Below, piece by piece: positions 52,446-60,496 of a stretch of 64,000 nucleotides of DNA; position 1 is the first letter of the stretch; each line of letters opens with the position of its first letter. Location of the stretch: positions 62,001 to 126,000 of the forward strand of contig NZ_JADIKJ010000009.1 of assembly GCF_044904675.1 (NCBI RefSeq), written 5' to 3'. The notes under the pieces are model-generated. The model did no database searches and was not told where the DNA came from. It saw only the letters and a program-made list of their open reading frames with translations. This DNA is from Dyella_B jejuensis (GTDB taxonomy: Bacteria; Pseudomonadota; Gammaproteobacteria; Xanthomonadales; Rhodanobacteraceae). The position numbers and the translations under genes were made by a program.

Positions 52446-53723
52446 ATGCCGCAACGCCAGCCCAAGCAGCACATCGAACCGTTCGCGCTGACGCGCACGC
52501 TGGTATGGCTGCGCCTGTGCGCCATCGCCGGCCAGAGCATGGCGGTGATGGTGTGCTCGTGGTGGATGCAGATCGACATACCCACGTTGCCGCTGCTGCT
52601 CGGCATCGACCTGCTGGCCGTCTTCGCCGTCTTCGCCGCATGGCGCATCAGCCAGCCATGGCCGGTGCGCGAGTGGGAAACGGTCTGCCATGTCGCCGCG
52701 GATACCTGGGTACTTGGTTATCTGCTGTATTTCACCGGCGGCGCCAGCAATCCGTTCGTGACGCTGTTGCTGGTTCCCATCGCGCTCAGTGCTGCCGCGC
52801 TGTCGGTGCGCGCGCTGCTTGCCGTTGCGGCGCTTGCCGGCGCGGCCTATTTCATCCTGCTGCGCTGGTACGTGCCGCTACCGATGAACGACCTGATGAG
52901 CGGCGACCACGGCTTTTCGCTGCACGTGGCCGGCATGGGCGTGAACTTCGCCATTACCGCGCTGCTGCTTGGCTTCTTCATCAACCGGCTGGCCACGGCC
53001 ATGCGGCTGCAGCAGTTGGAAGTGCAGCGCGTGCGCGAGCGCGCCCTGCGCGATGAAGGCATTTTGGCGATCGCTACCCAGGCGGCGGGCGCGGCGCACG
53101 AACTCAACACGCCCCTGTCTACCATGCGCACGCTGTTGCCCGAATTGCGGCGCGAACATGCGGCCGATGCCGCGCTCGATGAGGATCTGCTGCTGCTTGA
53201 AGGTCAGGTCGAACGCTGCCGCACCATCCTGCGTGAAATGGTCATCTTCGGAAAAGCGCAGTTGTCGCAGGAATTCGAACGACTGGCGCTGCCTGCCTTC
53301 GTCCATGGCTGCGTCGAGCGCTTCCAGTTGCTGCGTCCGGAAGCGGAACTTGAGTTGCGCGTCGACGCGAACCTCGAACAAGTCGTGCTGCGAACGCCTC
53401 CCGGCTTGCGCCATGCACTGCTCAACCTGCTCAACAATGCCGTCGACGCTTCGACATTGCGTGATTCAAACAGCGTGGCCCTGGAAGTGCGCCGTCATGA
53501 ACGATGGCTGGAATGGATCGTGCGCGACCGCGGCCCTGGCTTCGCCCTTACCGGCACCGCCGCCGTCATCGGTGAAAGCGGCAAGCAAAGCGGCCTCGGC
53601 ATTGGTCTGGCGCTCGCCGAAGCCACCGCTGAACGACTGGCTGGCGAATTGATCGCCACCAATACGGAAAACGGGGCGCAGATGTGCTTGCGTCTGCCGC
53701 TGGCGGTCATCGCCGAAGCTTGA
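52446..53723 (+). CDS. RegB/PrrB/RoxS-type redox-sensing histidine kinase
   Basis: 425 aa with six membrane helices in the first 190 residues. The RegB quinone-binding heptapeptide GGASNPF is present in the loop near residue 100. The H-box is AAGAAHELNTPLS with H218, and QVERCRTILREM carries the conserved redox-sensitive Cys of RegB. The HATPase domain (LLNNAVDAS, DRGPGF, GLGIGLAL) is complete. Known homologues sense the respiratory quinone pool and oxygen. Partner RegA-like gene follows after 116 nt. Confidence 0.92.
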   Translation: MPQRQPKQHIEPFALTRTLVWLRLCAIAGQSMAVMVCSWWMQIDIPTLPLLLGIDLLAVFAVFAAWRISQPWPVREWETVCHVAADTWVLGYLLYFTGGASNPFVTLLLVPIALSAAALSVRALLAVAALAGAAYFILLRWYVPLPMNDLMSGDHGFSLHVAGMGVNFAITALLLGFFINRLATAMRLQQLEVQRVRERALRDEGILAIATQAAGAAHELNTPLSTMRTLLPELRREHAADAALDEDLLLLEGQVERCRTILREMVIFGKAQLSQEFERLALPAFVHGCVERFQLLRPEAELELRVDANLEQVVLRTPPGLRHALLNLLNNAVDASTLRDSNSVALEVRRHERWLEWIVRDRGPGFALTGTAAVIGESGKQSGLGIGLALAEATAERLAGELIATNTENGAQMCLRLPLAVIAEA

Positions 53724-53839
53724 TCCGGGATCCATCACGGCACTGCCATCACCCTGCGCCAGTGTCGCACCCGGCTGTGCAACAAGCACATAGCCTGCAT
53801 ATCCGGCAAAATAGCCCGGCAAATACGCCGGAAGTAGTC

Positions 53840-54427
53840 ATGATCCCATCGAACCAAGTCAGCTCCACGCGCCCGCTCCTGATCGTGGACGACGATGCCA
53901 CGTTTGTACGAGTACTCACCCGGGCGCTGGTATCACGCGGTTTCGAAGTGGTCAGCGCCGGCAACGCCGATGAAGCGAGGGCTTTTTCGCGCAAACTCCA
54001 GCCACGCCACTGCGTGCTGGATCTCAAGCTCGGCGACGAAAATGGATTGCGGCTGATTCCGGAATTGCACGAACTGGTGCCGGATATGCGCATCCTGCTG
54101 CTTACCGGCTACGCCTCGATCGCCACCGCGGTGGAGGCGATCAAGCGCGGCGCGCACGATTACCTGTCCAAGCCCGTCGATGCCGATGCCGTCGTGCGCG
54201 CCTTGCTGGAAGGCGAAAGCGCACAGCAGGGCGACGACGAAGTCATCGATGCGCCCGAAGCACCACTGGCCCTGCGTCGCCTGGAATGGGAGCACATCCA
54301 GCGCGTACTCACCGAATGCGACGGCAATATCTCGGAAACCGCACGCCGCCTGGGCATGCATCGCCGCACGTTGCAACGCAAACTGAGCAAGCATCCGGTG
54401 CGCGAACGGCCGGAACAAAACGGCTAG
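53840..54427 (+). CDS. RegA/PrrA/RoxR-type response regulator
   Basis: 195 aa from the ATG at 53840. Receiver domain with DDD pocket (residues 17-19), D61 (VLDLKLGDENGL), and K in DYLSKPV; a short linker then a Fis-type helix-turn-helix (HIQRVLTECDGNISETARRLGMHRRTLQRKL), the RegA family layout without an ATPase domain. Likely controls respiratory genes together with the upstream kinase. Confidence 0.94.
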   Translation: MIPSNQVSSTRPLLIVDDDATFVRVLTRALVSRGFEVVSAGNADEARAFSRKLQPRHCVLDLKLGDENGLRLIPELHELVPDMRILLLTGYASIATAVEAIKRGAHDYLSKPVDADAVVRALLEGESAQQGDDEVIDAPEAPLALRRLEWEHIQRVLTECDGNISETARRLGMHRRTLQRKLSKHPVRERPEQNG

Positions 54428-54588
54428 GGATGCTCTGATCAATGGTACGCAGGCGGCATGCAGATCGCAAAACCATTGTTCAACCGATAGTCGAGCCGCG
54501 CGCCAGCCACCTGCAGATGCTGGCGTGAATTGTCGAATGCGCTGCGGGCACGCCACCTTGCCGCCGGCGTTTCGGAAAATTCCTTGCG

Positions 54589-55632
54589 CTACTCGGCGGA
54601 CGAGGACTGCGCCGGCGCAGGTGGCTGGTTCGATGGGTCGGGCTCATTGTCGTAGATCGCCACGTGCGCGACGCCGTCCGCGCCGATCCAGCCACGGAAC
54701 ATGCCGTCGGTATTGAAGGGCATGGCGATGTTGCCGTTATTGTCCAGCGCGATGGCGCCGCCGTTGCCGCCCATCGAGGGAATTTCCTGGTTGATCACTT
54801 CCGCGGCGGCTCGCTGTATCGGCTCGCCCAGCATCGAGACTTTCATGCAGATCTCGTGCGCGGCCACGGTGCGCATATAGAACTCGCCCCAGCCGGTGCC
54901 GGAGACGGCACATTGGGCATTGGCATAGGTGCCCGCGCCAATGATCGGGGAATCGCCGACGCGGCCCCAGCGCTTGTCGGTCATGCCGCCGGTGGAGGTT
55001 CCCACGGCGAGATGGCCCTCGCTGTCGAGCGCCGCGGCACCGACCGTACCAAAATGCCTGGCAGTATCCGGATCGGCATGCGGCTTCTTTTCGGCGTCTT
55101 CCTTCAAGGCCTTCTGCAACTGCTGCCAGCGTTCATCGGTGCGGAAATACGCAGGGTCGACCAGGGCGATGCCCTGCTCCTTGGCGAAGGCTTCCGCACC
55201 GTCGCCGACCAGCATCACGTGCTGGGAATGTTCCATGACGGCGCGGGCCAGCAGGATCGGATTCTTGACCCGATGCACGCCAGCCACCGATCCGGCGCGC
55301 AAGGTATCGCCATCCATCACCGCGGCATCCATCTCGTTCTTGCCGTCGTGCGTGAATACAGAGCCCTTGCCGGCATTGAAGTTGGGATCGTCCTCGAGCA
55401 CGGTGATCGCAGTGGTTACCGCGTCGATCGCCGGCTTGCCGGCTTTCAGCTGCGCATAGCCGTCCTGCAAGGCCTTGGTCATCGCCGCCCGCACCGCCTT
55501 TTCCCTGGCGGGAGTCATGTCGCGGCGGATGACCCCGGCGCCGCCATGGATCACCAGCACCGGTGTGGTGGCGTGCGCGGCGGCAATCACGCCCAGCGCA
55601 GCCAAGGCAACGAATAAGCAGGACGACTTCAC
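54589..55632 (-). CDS. iaaA: Secreted isoaspartyl peptidase / L-asparaginase (Ntn hydrolase)
   Basis: 347 aa with a GTG start preceded by GGGGAG. A signal peptide (residues 1-21, ending AHA) is followed by the plant-type asparaginase fold: VIHGGAG, NFNAGKGSVFTHDGKNEMDA, and the autocleavage site HFG/T196-VGAAALD, which frees the catalytic Thr, then STGGMTDKRWGRVGDSPIIGAGTYAN. It hydrolyses beta-aspartyl dipeptides and asparagine in the periplasm. The frame continues open after the TAG stop for 47 codons. Confidence 0.94.
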   Translation of the reverse strand: MKSSCLFVALAALGVIAAAHATTPVLVIHGGAGVIRRDMTPAREKAVRAAMTKALQDGYAQLKAGKPAIDAVTTAITVLEDDPNFNAGKGSVFTHDGKNEMDAAVMDGDTLRAGSVAGVHRVKNPILLARAVMEHSQHVMLVGDGAEAFAKEQGIALVDPAYFRTDERWQQLQKALKEDAEKKPHADPDTARHFGTVGAAALDSEGHLAVGTSTGGMTDKRWGRVGDSPIIGAGTYANAQCAVSGTGWGEFYMRTVAAHEICMKVSMLGEPIQRAAAEVINQEIPSMGGNGGAIALDNNGNIAMPFNTDGMFRGWIGADGVAHVAIYDNEPDPSNQPPAPAQSSSAE

Positions 55633-55802
55633 GAGATAGCTCCCCAGGCCTTTGGGCGAGTATAGCCAGCGGTCGTGCCGTGCTCAGCCGTATGGCACAG
55701 CCTTCCATCAAGGATTTCGATGTTTCACGCAAGCCTGCGGCAGCAGCGCCGATCCGTCGTATATCCTACGCAGCTATCTGTTCCCCGCATGAAGGCACCC
55801 TC

Positions 55803-57158
55803 ATGGATAAGGTTTATGCAAACGCAGCCAAGGCTCTGGATGGCCTGCTGTTCGATGACATGACCATTGCGGCAGGCGGTTTCGGCCTGTGCGGCATCCC
55901 GGAAAACCTGATCGGCGCGTTGCTCGCCGCGGGCACGAAGGGGCTGACGATTGTCGGCAACAATGCCGGCGTCGACGACTTCGGCATGGGTCCGCTGCTG
56001 AAGACGCGCCAGGTCAAGCGCGTGTATGCCTCCTACGTGGGCGAAAACAAGGAATTCGAGCGCCAGGTGCTGGCCGGCGAGCTGGAACTTCATCTGGTGC
56101 CGCAGGGCACCCTGGCCGAGAAACTGCGTGCCGGCGGCGCCGGCATTCCCGGTTTCTATACGCGCACGGCGTATGGCACCAAGCTGGCGGAAGGCAAGGA
56201 AACCAGGCGTTTCGGCGACAAGGAATACGTGCTGGAAGAGGCCATCCATACCGACGTTTCCATCGTCAAGGCCTGGAAGGGCGACCGCCTCGGCAACCTC
56301 GTGTTCCGCAAGACCGCGCGCAACTTCAACCCGATGATCGCCACGTGCGGCAAGGTCTGCGTGGCCGAAGTGGAGGAACTGGTCGAGGTCGGTGCACTCG
56401 CGCCTGACGAGATCCACGTGCCTGGCATTTATGTCGACCGTGTCATCAAGGGCGAGAGCTACCAAAAGCGCATCGAATTCCGCACCATTGCCGGCGCCAA
56501 TACTGGCAAGGAGAGCCCGATCCGCATCGCCATGGCACGACGCGCGGCGAAGGAGTTGCGCGACGGTTTCTACGTCAACCTTGGCATCGGCATTCCGACC
56601 CTGGTGGCCAATTTCATTCCCGCAGGCATGGACGTCACCCTGCAATCGGAAAACGGCCTGCTCGGCATCGGCCCGTTTCCGGACGAGGCGCACATCGATC
56701 CCGACCTGATCAACGCCGGCAAGCAGACCATCACGGCGCTGCCTGGCGCGAGCTATTTCTCCAGCGCCGATTCGTTCGCGATGATTCGCGGCGGGCATAT
56801 CAACCTGTCGATCCTCGGCGGCCTGGAAGTGTCCTGCACCGGCGATCTCGCCAACTGGATGGTGCCGGGGAAGATGGTGAAAGGCCCAGGCGGCGCCATG
56901 GACCTGGTCAGTGGCGTGCAGCGCGTGGTGGTGCTGATGGAACACACCGCGAAAGATGGTTCGCCGAAGATCAAGAACCAGTGCGACCTGCCTTTGACCG
57001 GCAAGCAGGTGGTGGACCTCATCATCACCGACCTATGCGTGTTCGAGGTGGCGAAAGGCAAAGGCCTCACGCTGATCGAACTGCAAGAGGGCGTGACGGT
57101 GGAGGATGTAAAAGCGAAAACCGGTTGCGCGTTCGAGGTTCATTCGTCGCTGGGTTGA
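55803..57158 (+). CDS. Fused succinyl-CoA:3-ketoacid CoA-transferase (SCOT, alpha and beta in one chain)
   Basis: 451 aa from the ATG at 55803. The N-terminal half is the A subunit (DMTIAAGGFGLCGIPENLI, NNAGVDDFGMGPLL, GGAGIPGFYTRTAYGT, VFRKTARNFNPMIATCGKVCVAEVEE). After a short linker (about residue 255) comes the B subunit (ARRAAKELRDGFYVNLGIGIPTLVANFIP) with catalytic Glu283 in QSENGLLG. Most bacteria encode two separate subunits; a single chain is the mitochondrial form and occurs in some bacteria. It activates acetoacetate with succinyl-CoA. Confidence 0.95.
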   Translation: MDKVYANAAKALDGLLFDDMTIAAGGFGLCGIPENLIGALLAAGTKGLTIVGNNAGVDDFGMGPLLKTRQVKRVYASYVGENKEFERQVLAGELELHLVPQGTLAEKLRAGGAGIPGFYTRTAYGTKLAEGKETRRFGDKEYVLEEAIHTDVSIVKAWKGDRLGNLVFRKTARNFNPMIATCGKVCVAEVEELVEVGALAPDEIHVPGIYVDRVIKGESYQKRIEFRTIAGANTGKESPIRIAMARRAAKELRDGFYVNLGIGIPTLVANFIPAGMDVTLQSENGLLGIGPFPDEAHIDPDLINAGKQTITALPGASYFSSADSFAMIRGGHINLSILGGLEVSCTGDLANWMVPGKMVKGPGGAMDLVSGVQRVVVLMEHTAKDGSPKIKNQCDLPLTGKQVVDLIITDLCVFEVAKGKGLTLIELQEGVTVEDVKAKTGCAFEVHSSLG

Positions 57159-57263
57159 CTCGCACGTGCAGCAAGCGGCGCGCTCCAGTTGGAAGAAGCG
57201 GTGTGCGTGAAATGATTCGCGGACGATAGTTCAGACGCGAGGATCTATATCTCGCTTCGCCTG

Positions 57264-57300
57264 CCCCTCTCCCCAACCCTCTCCCTCGCGAGGGAGAGGG
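57264..57300. repeat. GC-rich CCTCTCCC palindrome of the dispersed family
   Basis: CCCTCTCCCTCGCGAGGGAGAGGG (57277-57300 region) is a perfect palindrome, preceded by CCCCTCTCCCCAAC. It is the same family as at 10241 and 20299-20479 and lies in the 200-bp gap between the CoA-transferase and the convergent kinase gene. Confidence 0.75.
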
Positions 57301-57358
57301 CGCCGGCACCCCGTCGAGAACAGCCCCTCTCCAGCTTAAGAGGGCCAGTAAGCAGGCA

Positions 57359-58345
57359 TCAAATCGCCGGGACCGGCAATGGCTGCGGAAAGCGGATTTC
57401 CGCCACGTATCGATTACCGCCCTGCACGTGCAAGTCCAGCGGCCACGCAAAGCGTTCGCTGATGCGGCGCGCGATGGCATATTCGAATCCCTGCTGGCCG
57501 GTCGTCAGCGGATCGTGCGCCACGCCAGCGGCAGCGCTTACGCTGACCACGCCGGGCAACACGGTTACCAGCACGGTGCCTTGCCCGGTGTATTGGCTGG
57601 CGTGACGGATCAATTGCCAGCACAGCACCGCGAACACGCGCGGCGATCCGTGCAAGGCGAAGGCCGCGGGCTCTTCGAACTGCAATTCGATGGGGTGTCC
57701 GTGCAGCATTTCTCGCGCATCGGCCAGTTCGTCGCGCAGCACTTCGTTCACCACGAAATCCTGCTCGCCCTGGCCGTTGTCCGCTTCGCGCGCAAGAATC
57801 AGCAATGCCTCCACCAGCGCCTCCATCTCGCGCGTGGCGCGCCGGATGCGTTGCACCGAGCGCTGGCCGAATTCGCTCATGCTCGATTCGTCCGACAGCA
57901 TGTCGGTGGACATCTTGATCACGGTCAGCGGGCTGCGCAGCTCGTGGCTGGCATCGCGGGTGAAATTACGTTCGCGTTCGTTGTAGCCCGCGATGCGACT
58001 GGCGAAGTTGTGGAAACCGCGCGCCAGCGTCGCGACATCCGCATCCACCGGGCGCAGCAGGTGGTCCTGTCCCAGCGCATCGAAGTCGGATTGCCCTTCC
58101 TTCCAGTCACCGACCCACTGCGCAAGCTTGCGTACCTGCCGCCAGCTGCGCTCCGCCGCCAGCCACGCCAGTGCGCTTACGATCACGATCAATAGCAGCA
58201 CCGCGCTCGCCGGCGCCACGTTGTAATAGCCCATCAGGCACGCCACCACCACCGCCACGAGTTGCATGCCGAAGATCAGCATCAACCGGCGTTGAAAGCC
58301 GCCGCGCACAGGCGCGGCGCGTTGAGTTGGCGCACCCCTTGTCAT
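57359..58345 (-). CDS. Sensor histidine kinase with degenerate ATPase domain
   Basis: 328 aa. Two membrane helices (about 21-40 and 44-63) with almost no periplasmic loop, a HAMP-like linker, and a good HisKA domain with H134 (DASHELRSPLTVIKM). The C-terminal domain (about 215-325) has lost canonical HATPase motifs: the N box reads CWQLIRHASQY without the Mg-binding Asn, and no DxGxG or GxGLGL is seen. It may be a pseudokinase or phosphatase-only protein. It sits 19 nt downstream of its regulator. Confidence 0.85.
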   Translation of the reverse strand: MTRGAPTQRAAPVRGGFQRRLMLIFGMQLVAVVVACLMGYYNVAPASAVLLLIVIVSALAWLAAERSWRQVRKLAQWVGDWKEGQSDFDALGQDHLLRPVDADVATLARGFHNFASRIAGYNERERNFTRDASHELRSPLTVIKMSTDMLSDESSMSEFGQRSVQRIRRATREMEALVEALLILAREADNGQGEQDFVVNEVLRDELADAREMLHGHPIELQFEEPAAFALHGSPRVFAVLCWQLIRHASQYTGQGTVLVTVLPGVVSVSAAAGVAHDPLTTGQQGFEYAIARRISERFAWPLDLHVQGGNRYVAEIRFPQPLPVPAI

Positions 58346-58364
58346 GGATGTATCGGTCAGGCGG

Positions 58365-59096
58365 TCAAGCGATATGGCTGACGGTGGTGGTCTCGGCGTC
58401 GAGATCGGCCAAACGATAACCGGCCGAATGGATCGTATGCAGCAGGGCCCGGTCGAACGGCTTGTCGATCACCCGGCGCAGGTTATAAAGATGCGAACGC
58501 AAGGTGTCGGAGTCGGGCAACGTGTCGCCCCAGATCTCGCGTTCGATATCGCGCCGGCTGACCACGCGCGGGGATTCGCGCATCAGGATCGCCAGCAGCT
58601 TCAGGCCGATCGGCGAGACCGTCAACTCCTGGCCGCTGCGGGTCAGCCGCAGGGTGGCGGTATCCAGGGTCATATCGCCCACCGTCAGCACTTCGCTGGA
58701 AACCTGGCGGCGATCGCGGCGGATCAGCGCACGCAGGCGCGCCTCCAGCTCCCGCACTTCGAACGGCTTCACCAGATAGTCGTCCGCGCCGGCCTCCAGG
58801 CCGATCAGCTTGTCTTCCAGGGTGTCCCGCGCGGTCAACATCAGCACCGGTGTGGACTTCTTGGCATCGCCGCGCAGCTTGCGGCAGACGTCCAGGCCAT
58901 CGATCCCCGGGAGCATCAGGTCCAGGACTACCACGTCATAGCTATTGGATACCGCCAAGTGCAGTCCGCTGACGCCATCTTGAGCAAAATCAACGGAGTA
59001 ACCTCGACGCTCCAGGAATTCGCCGACCATCTCCGCTATCTGGCGGTTATCTTCCACCAACAGGATCAGCCCGGCATGCTCGTCTCGTGAACTCAT
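58365..59096 (-). CDS. OmpR-family response regulator
   Basis: 243 aa from the ATG at 59096 (MSSRDEHAGLILLVEDN); a start at 59123 is possible. Receiver domain with D59 (VVVLDLMLPG) and K in DDYLVKPF; winged helix (VSPIGLKLLAILMRESPRVVSRRDIEREIWGD, LRSHLYNLRRVIDKPF, TIHSAGYRLADL). Paired with the unusual kinase downstream on the same strand. Confidence 0.93.
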   Translation of the reverse strand: MSSRDEHAGLILLVEDNRQIAEMVGEFLERRGYSVDFAQDGVSGLHLAVSNSYDVVVLDLMLPGIDGLDVCRKLRGDAKKSTPVLMLTARDTLEDKLIGLEAGADDYLVKPFEVRELEARLRALIRRDRRQVSSEVLTVGDMTLDTATLRLTRSGQELTVSPIGLKLLAILMRESPRVVSRRDIEREIWGDTLPDSDTLRSHLYNLRRVIDKPFDRALLHTIHSAGYRLADLDAETTTVSHIA

Positions 59097-59193
59097 AATC
59101 GCCTCGTCGCCCAGGGTCTTCACATTTGTGAAGGCTAACGACTAAGGGGGTAAGCACGATGTGAATTTGACCCGATGAAAACGTCGCGGCGCA

Positions 59194-59817
59194 TCAATTC
59201 AGCAATGGTTTAAGTTGCGGCCAGACCGTGTCCAGCACCAGCGGCTCGCCGGCGGCCACCGGATGCAGGCCGTCTTCCTGCATCAATGCGGGATTCAACG
59301 CTACGCCTTGCAACAGGAACGGCAGCCATGCCGTGTGCTTTTCGCGCGCCAGGTCGGCATAGACCGCACGCAGGCCGTCGCGATACTGCGGTCCATAATT
59401 CACCGGCAACTCGATGCCCAGCAACAGCACCTTGGCGCCGGCATGCTGGGCCGCATCGATCATCGCGGCGAGATTGCCGCGCAGATTGGCCAGGGATAGT
59501 CCCTGCAAACCATCGTTGGCGCCCAGTTCGATCACCACTACGCGCGGATGGTATTGCGCCAGCAGCGCCGGCAGGCGGTTGCGTCCGCTCAGCGAGGTTT
59601 CGCCGCTGATGCTGGCATTGATCACCGTCCAGCCCGGCTCCATGTCGTGGAGACGTACTTCCAGCAGATGCACCCAGCCGGCTTCCACCGGGATGTTGTG
59701 CGCGGCGGACAACGAATCGCCCAGCACCAGTAGATGTTTCGGTGCAGCGCCTCGGGCGGACGACTGCACTACCCCGATACCGCAAAGCAGAACAAGCAGA
59801 CAAAGGAAACGACGCAT
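59194..59817 (-). CDS. tesA: TesA-like SGNH lysophospholipase / acyl-CoA thioesterase I
   Basis: 207 aa from the ATG at 59817. A signal peptide (residues 1-23) is followed by the GDSL block (LLVLGDSLSAAHNIP, catalytic Ser), Gly in INASISGETSLSGR, Asn in VIELGANDGLQG and the DGLHP Asp-His pair: the full SGNH set. It is a periplasmic esterase. Its start codon overlaps that of the divergent ABC gene by 2 nt; the longer frame to 60171 is antisense to that gene. Confidence 0.95.
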   Translation of the reverse strand: MRRFLCLLVLLCGIGVVQSSARGAAPKHLLVLGDSLSAAHNIPVEAGWVHLLEVRLHDMEPGWTVINASISGETSLSGRNRLPALLAQYHPRVVVIELGANDGLQGLSLANLRGNLAAMIDAAQHAGAKVLLLGIELPVNYGPQYRDGLRAVYADLAREKHTAWLPFLLQGVALNPALMQEDGLHPVAAGEPLVLDTVWPQLKPLLN

Positions 59818-60496
59818 GAGTGATTCTCGTCCGGTTCTCGAGGTCCGGGATGTTAGCAAGTCGGTGAATGGCCCCGAAGGGCGGCTGGATATCCTCAGCA
59901 ACGTAACGATGCAGGTGAACGCCGGAGAGAGCTTTGCCATCGTGGGTGCTTCCGGCTCAGGCAAGACCACCCTGCTGGGCTTGCTTGCCGGTCTGGATAC
60001 GCCGACCCATGGCAGCATCCAGCTGGACGGCCATGCGCTGGAACAATTAGATGAGGAAGCGCGCGCGGACCTGCGCCGGCGCCTGGTCGGCTTCGTGTTC
60101 CAGTCGTTCCATCTGCTGCCCGCGCTTACCGCCGAGCAGAACGTGATGCTGCCGCTGGAACTGGAAGGCAACCCTGCCGCGCGCGAACGGGCGCGGGAAG
60201 CATTGGAAGCGGTCGGGCTCGCCGCGCGGCGCCGGCACTATCCGGCCCAGCTTTCCGGCGGCGAGCAGCAGCGCGTGGCGATCGCACGCGCTTTCGTGCA
60301 TGGACCGCGCATCCTGTTCGCGGACGAGCCCACCGGCAACCTGGATCGCCGTACCGGTCGACACGTATGCGACCTGCTGTTCGCCCTGAACCGCGATCAC
60401 CAGACCACGCTGGTGCTGGTCACCCACGACCAGCAGCTGGCCGAGCGCTGCGTGCGGCGCGTGGAATTGCAGGAAGGCCGGCTGGAGTCGCCATGA
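59816..60496 (+). CDS. ybbA: YbbA-like ABC transporter ATPase
   Basis: 226 aa. Walker A GASGSGKTT (about residues 42-50), Q-loop FVFQSFHLL, signature LSGGEQQRVAIARA, Walker B LFADEPTG and switch His in VTHD: a LolD/MacB-type ATPase. RBS AAGGAAAC lies about 6 nt upstream of the ATG at 59816. Divergent tesA next to ybbA-ybbP is the same arrangement as in E. coli. It overlaps the permease gene by 4 nt. Confidence 0.95.
   Translation: MSDSRPVLEVRDVSKSVNGPEGRLDILSNVTMQVNAGESFAIVGASGSGKTTLLGLLAGLDTPTHGSIQLDGHALEQLDEEARADLRRRLVGFVFQSFHLLPALTAEQNVMLPLELEGNPAARERAREALEAVGLAARRRHYPAQLSGGEQQRVAIARAFVHGPRILFADEPTGNLDRRTGRHVCDLLFALNRDHQTTLVLVTHDQQLAERCVRRVELQEGRLESP

Noticed and set aside
59818..60171. 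N-terminal extension of the TesA-like protein
   Set aside because: It is antisense to the ABC ATPase gene; the signal peptide begins at 59817.
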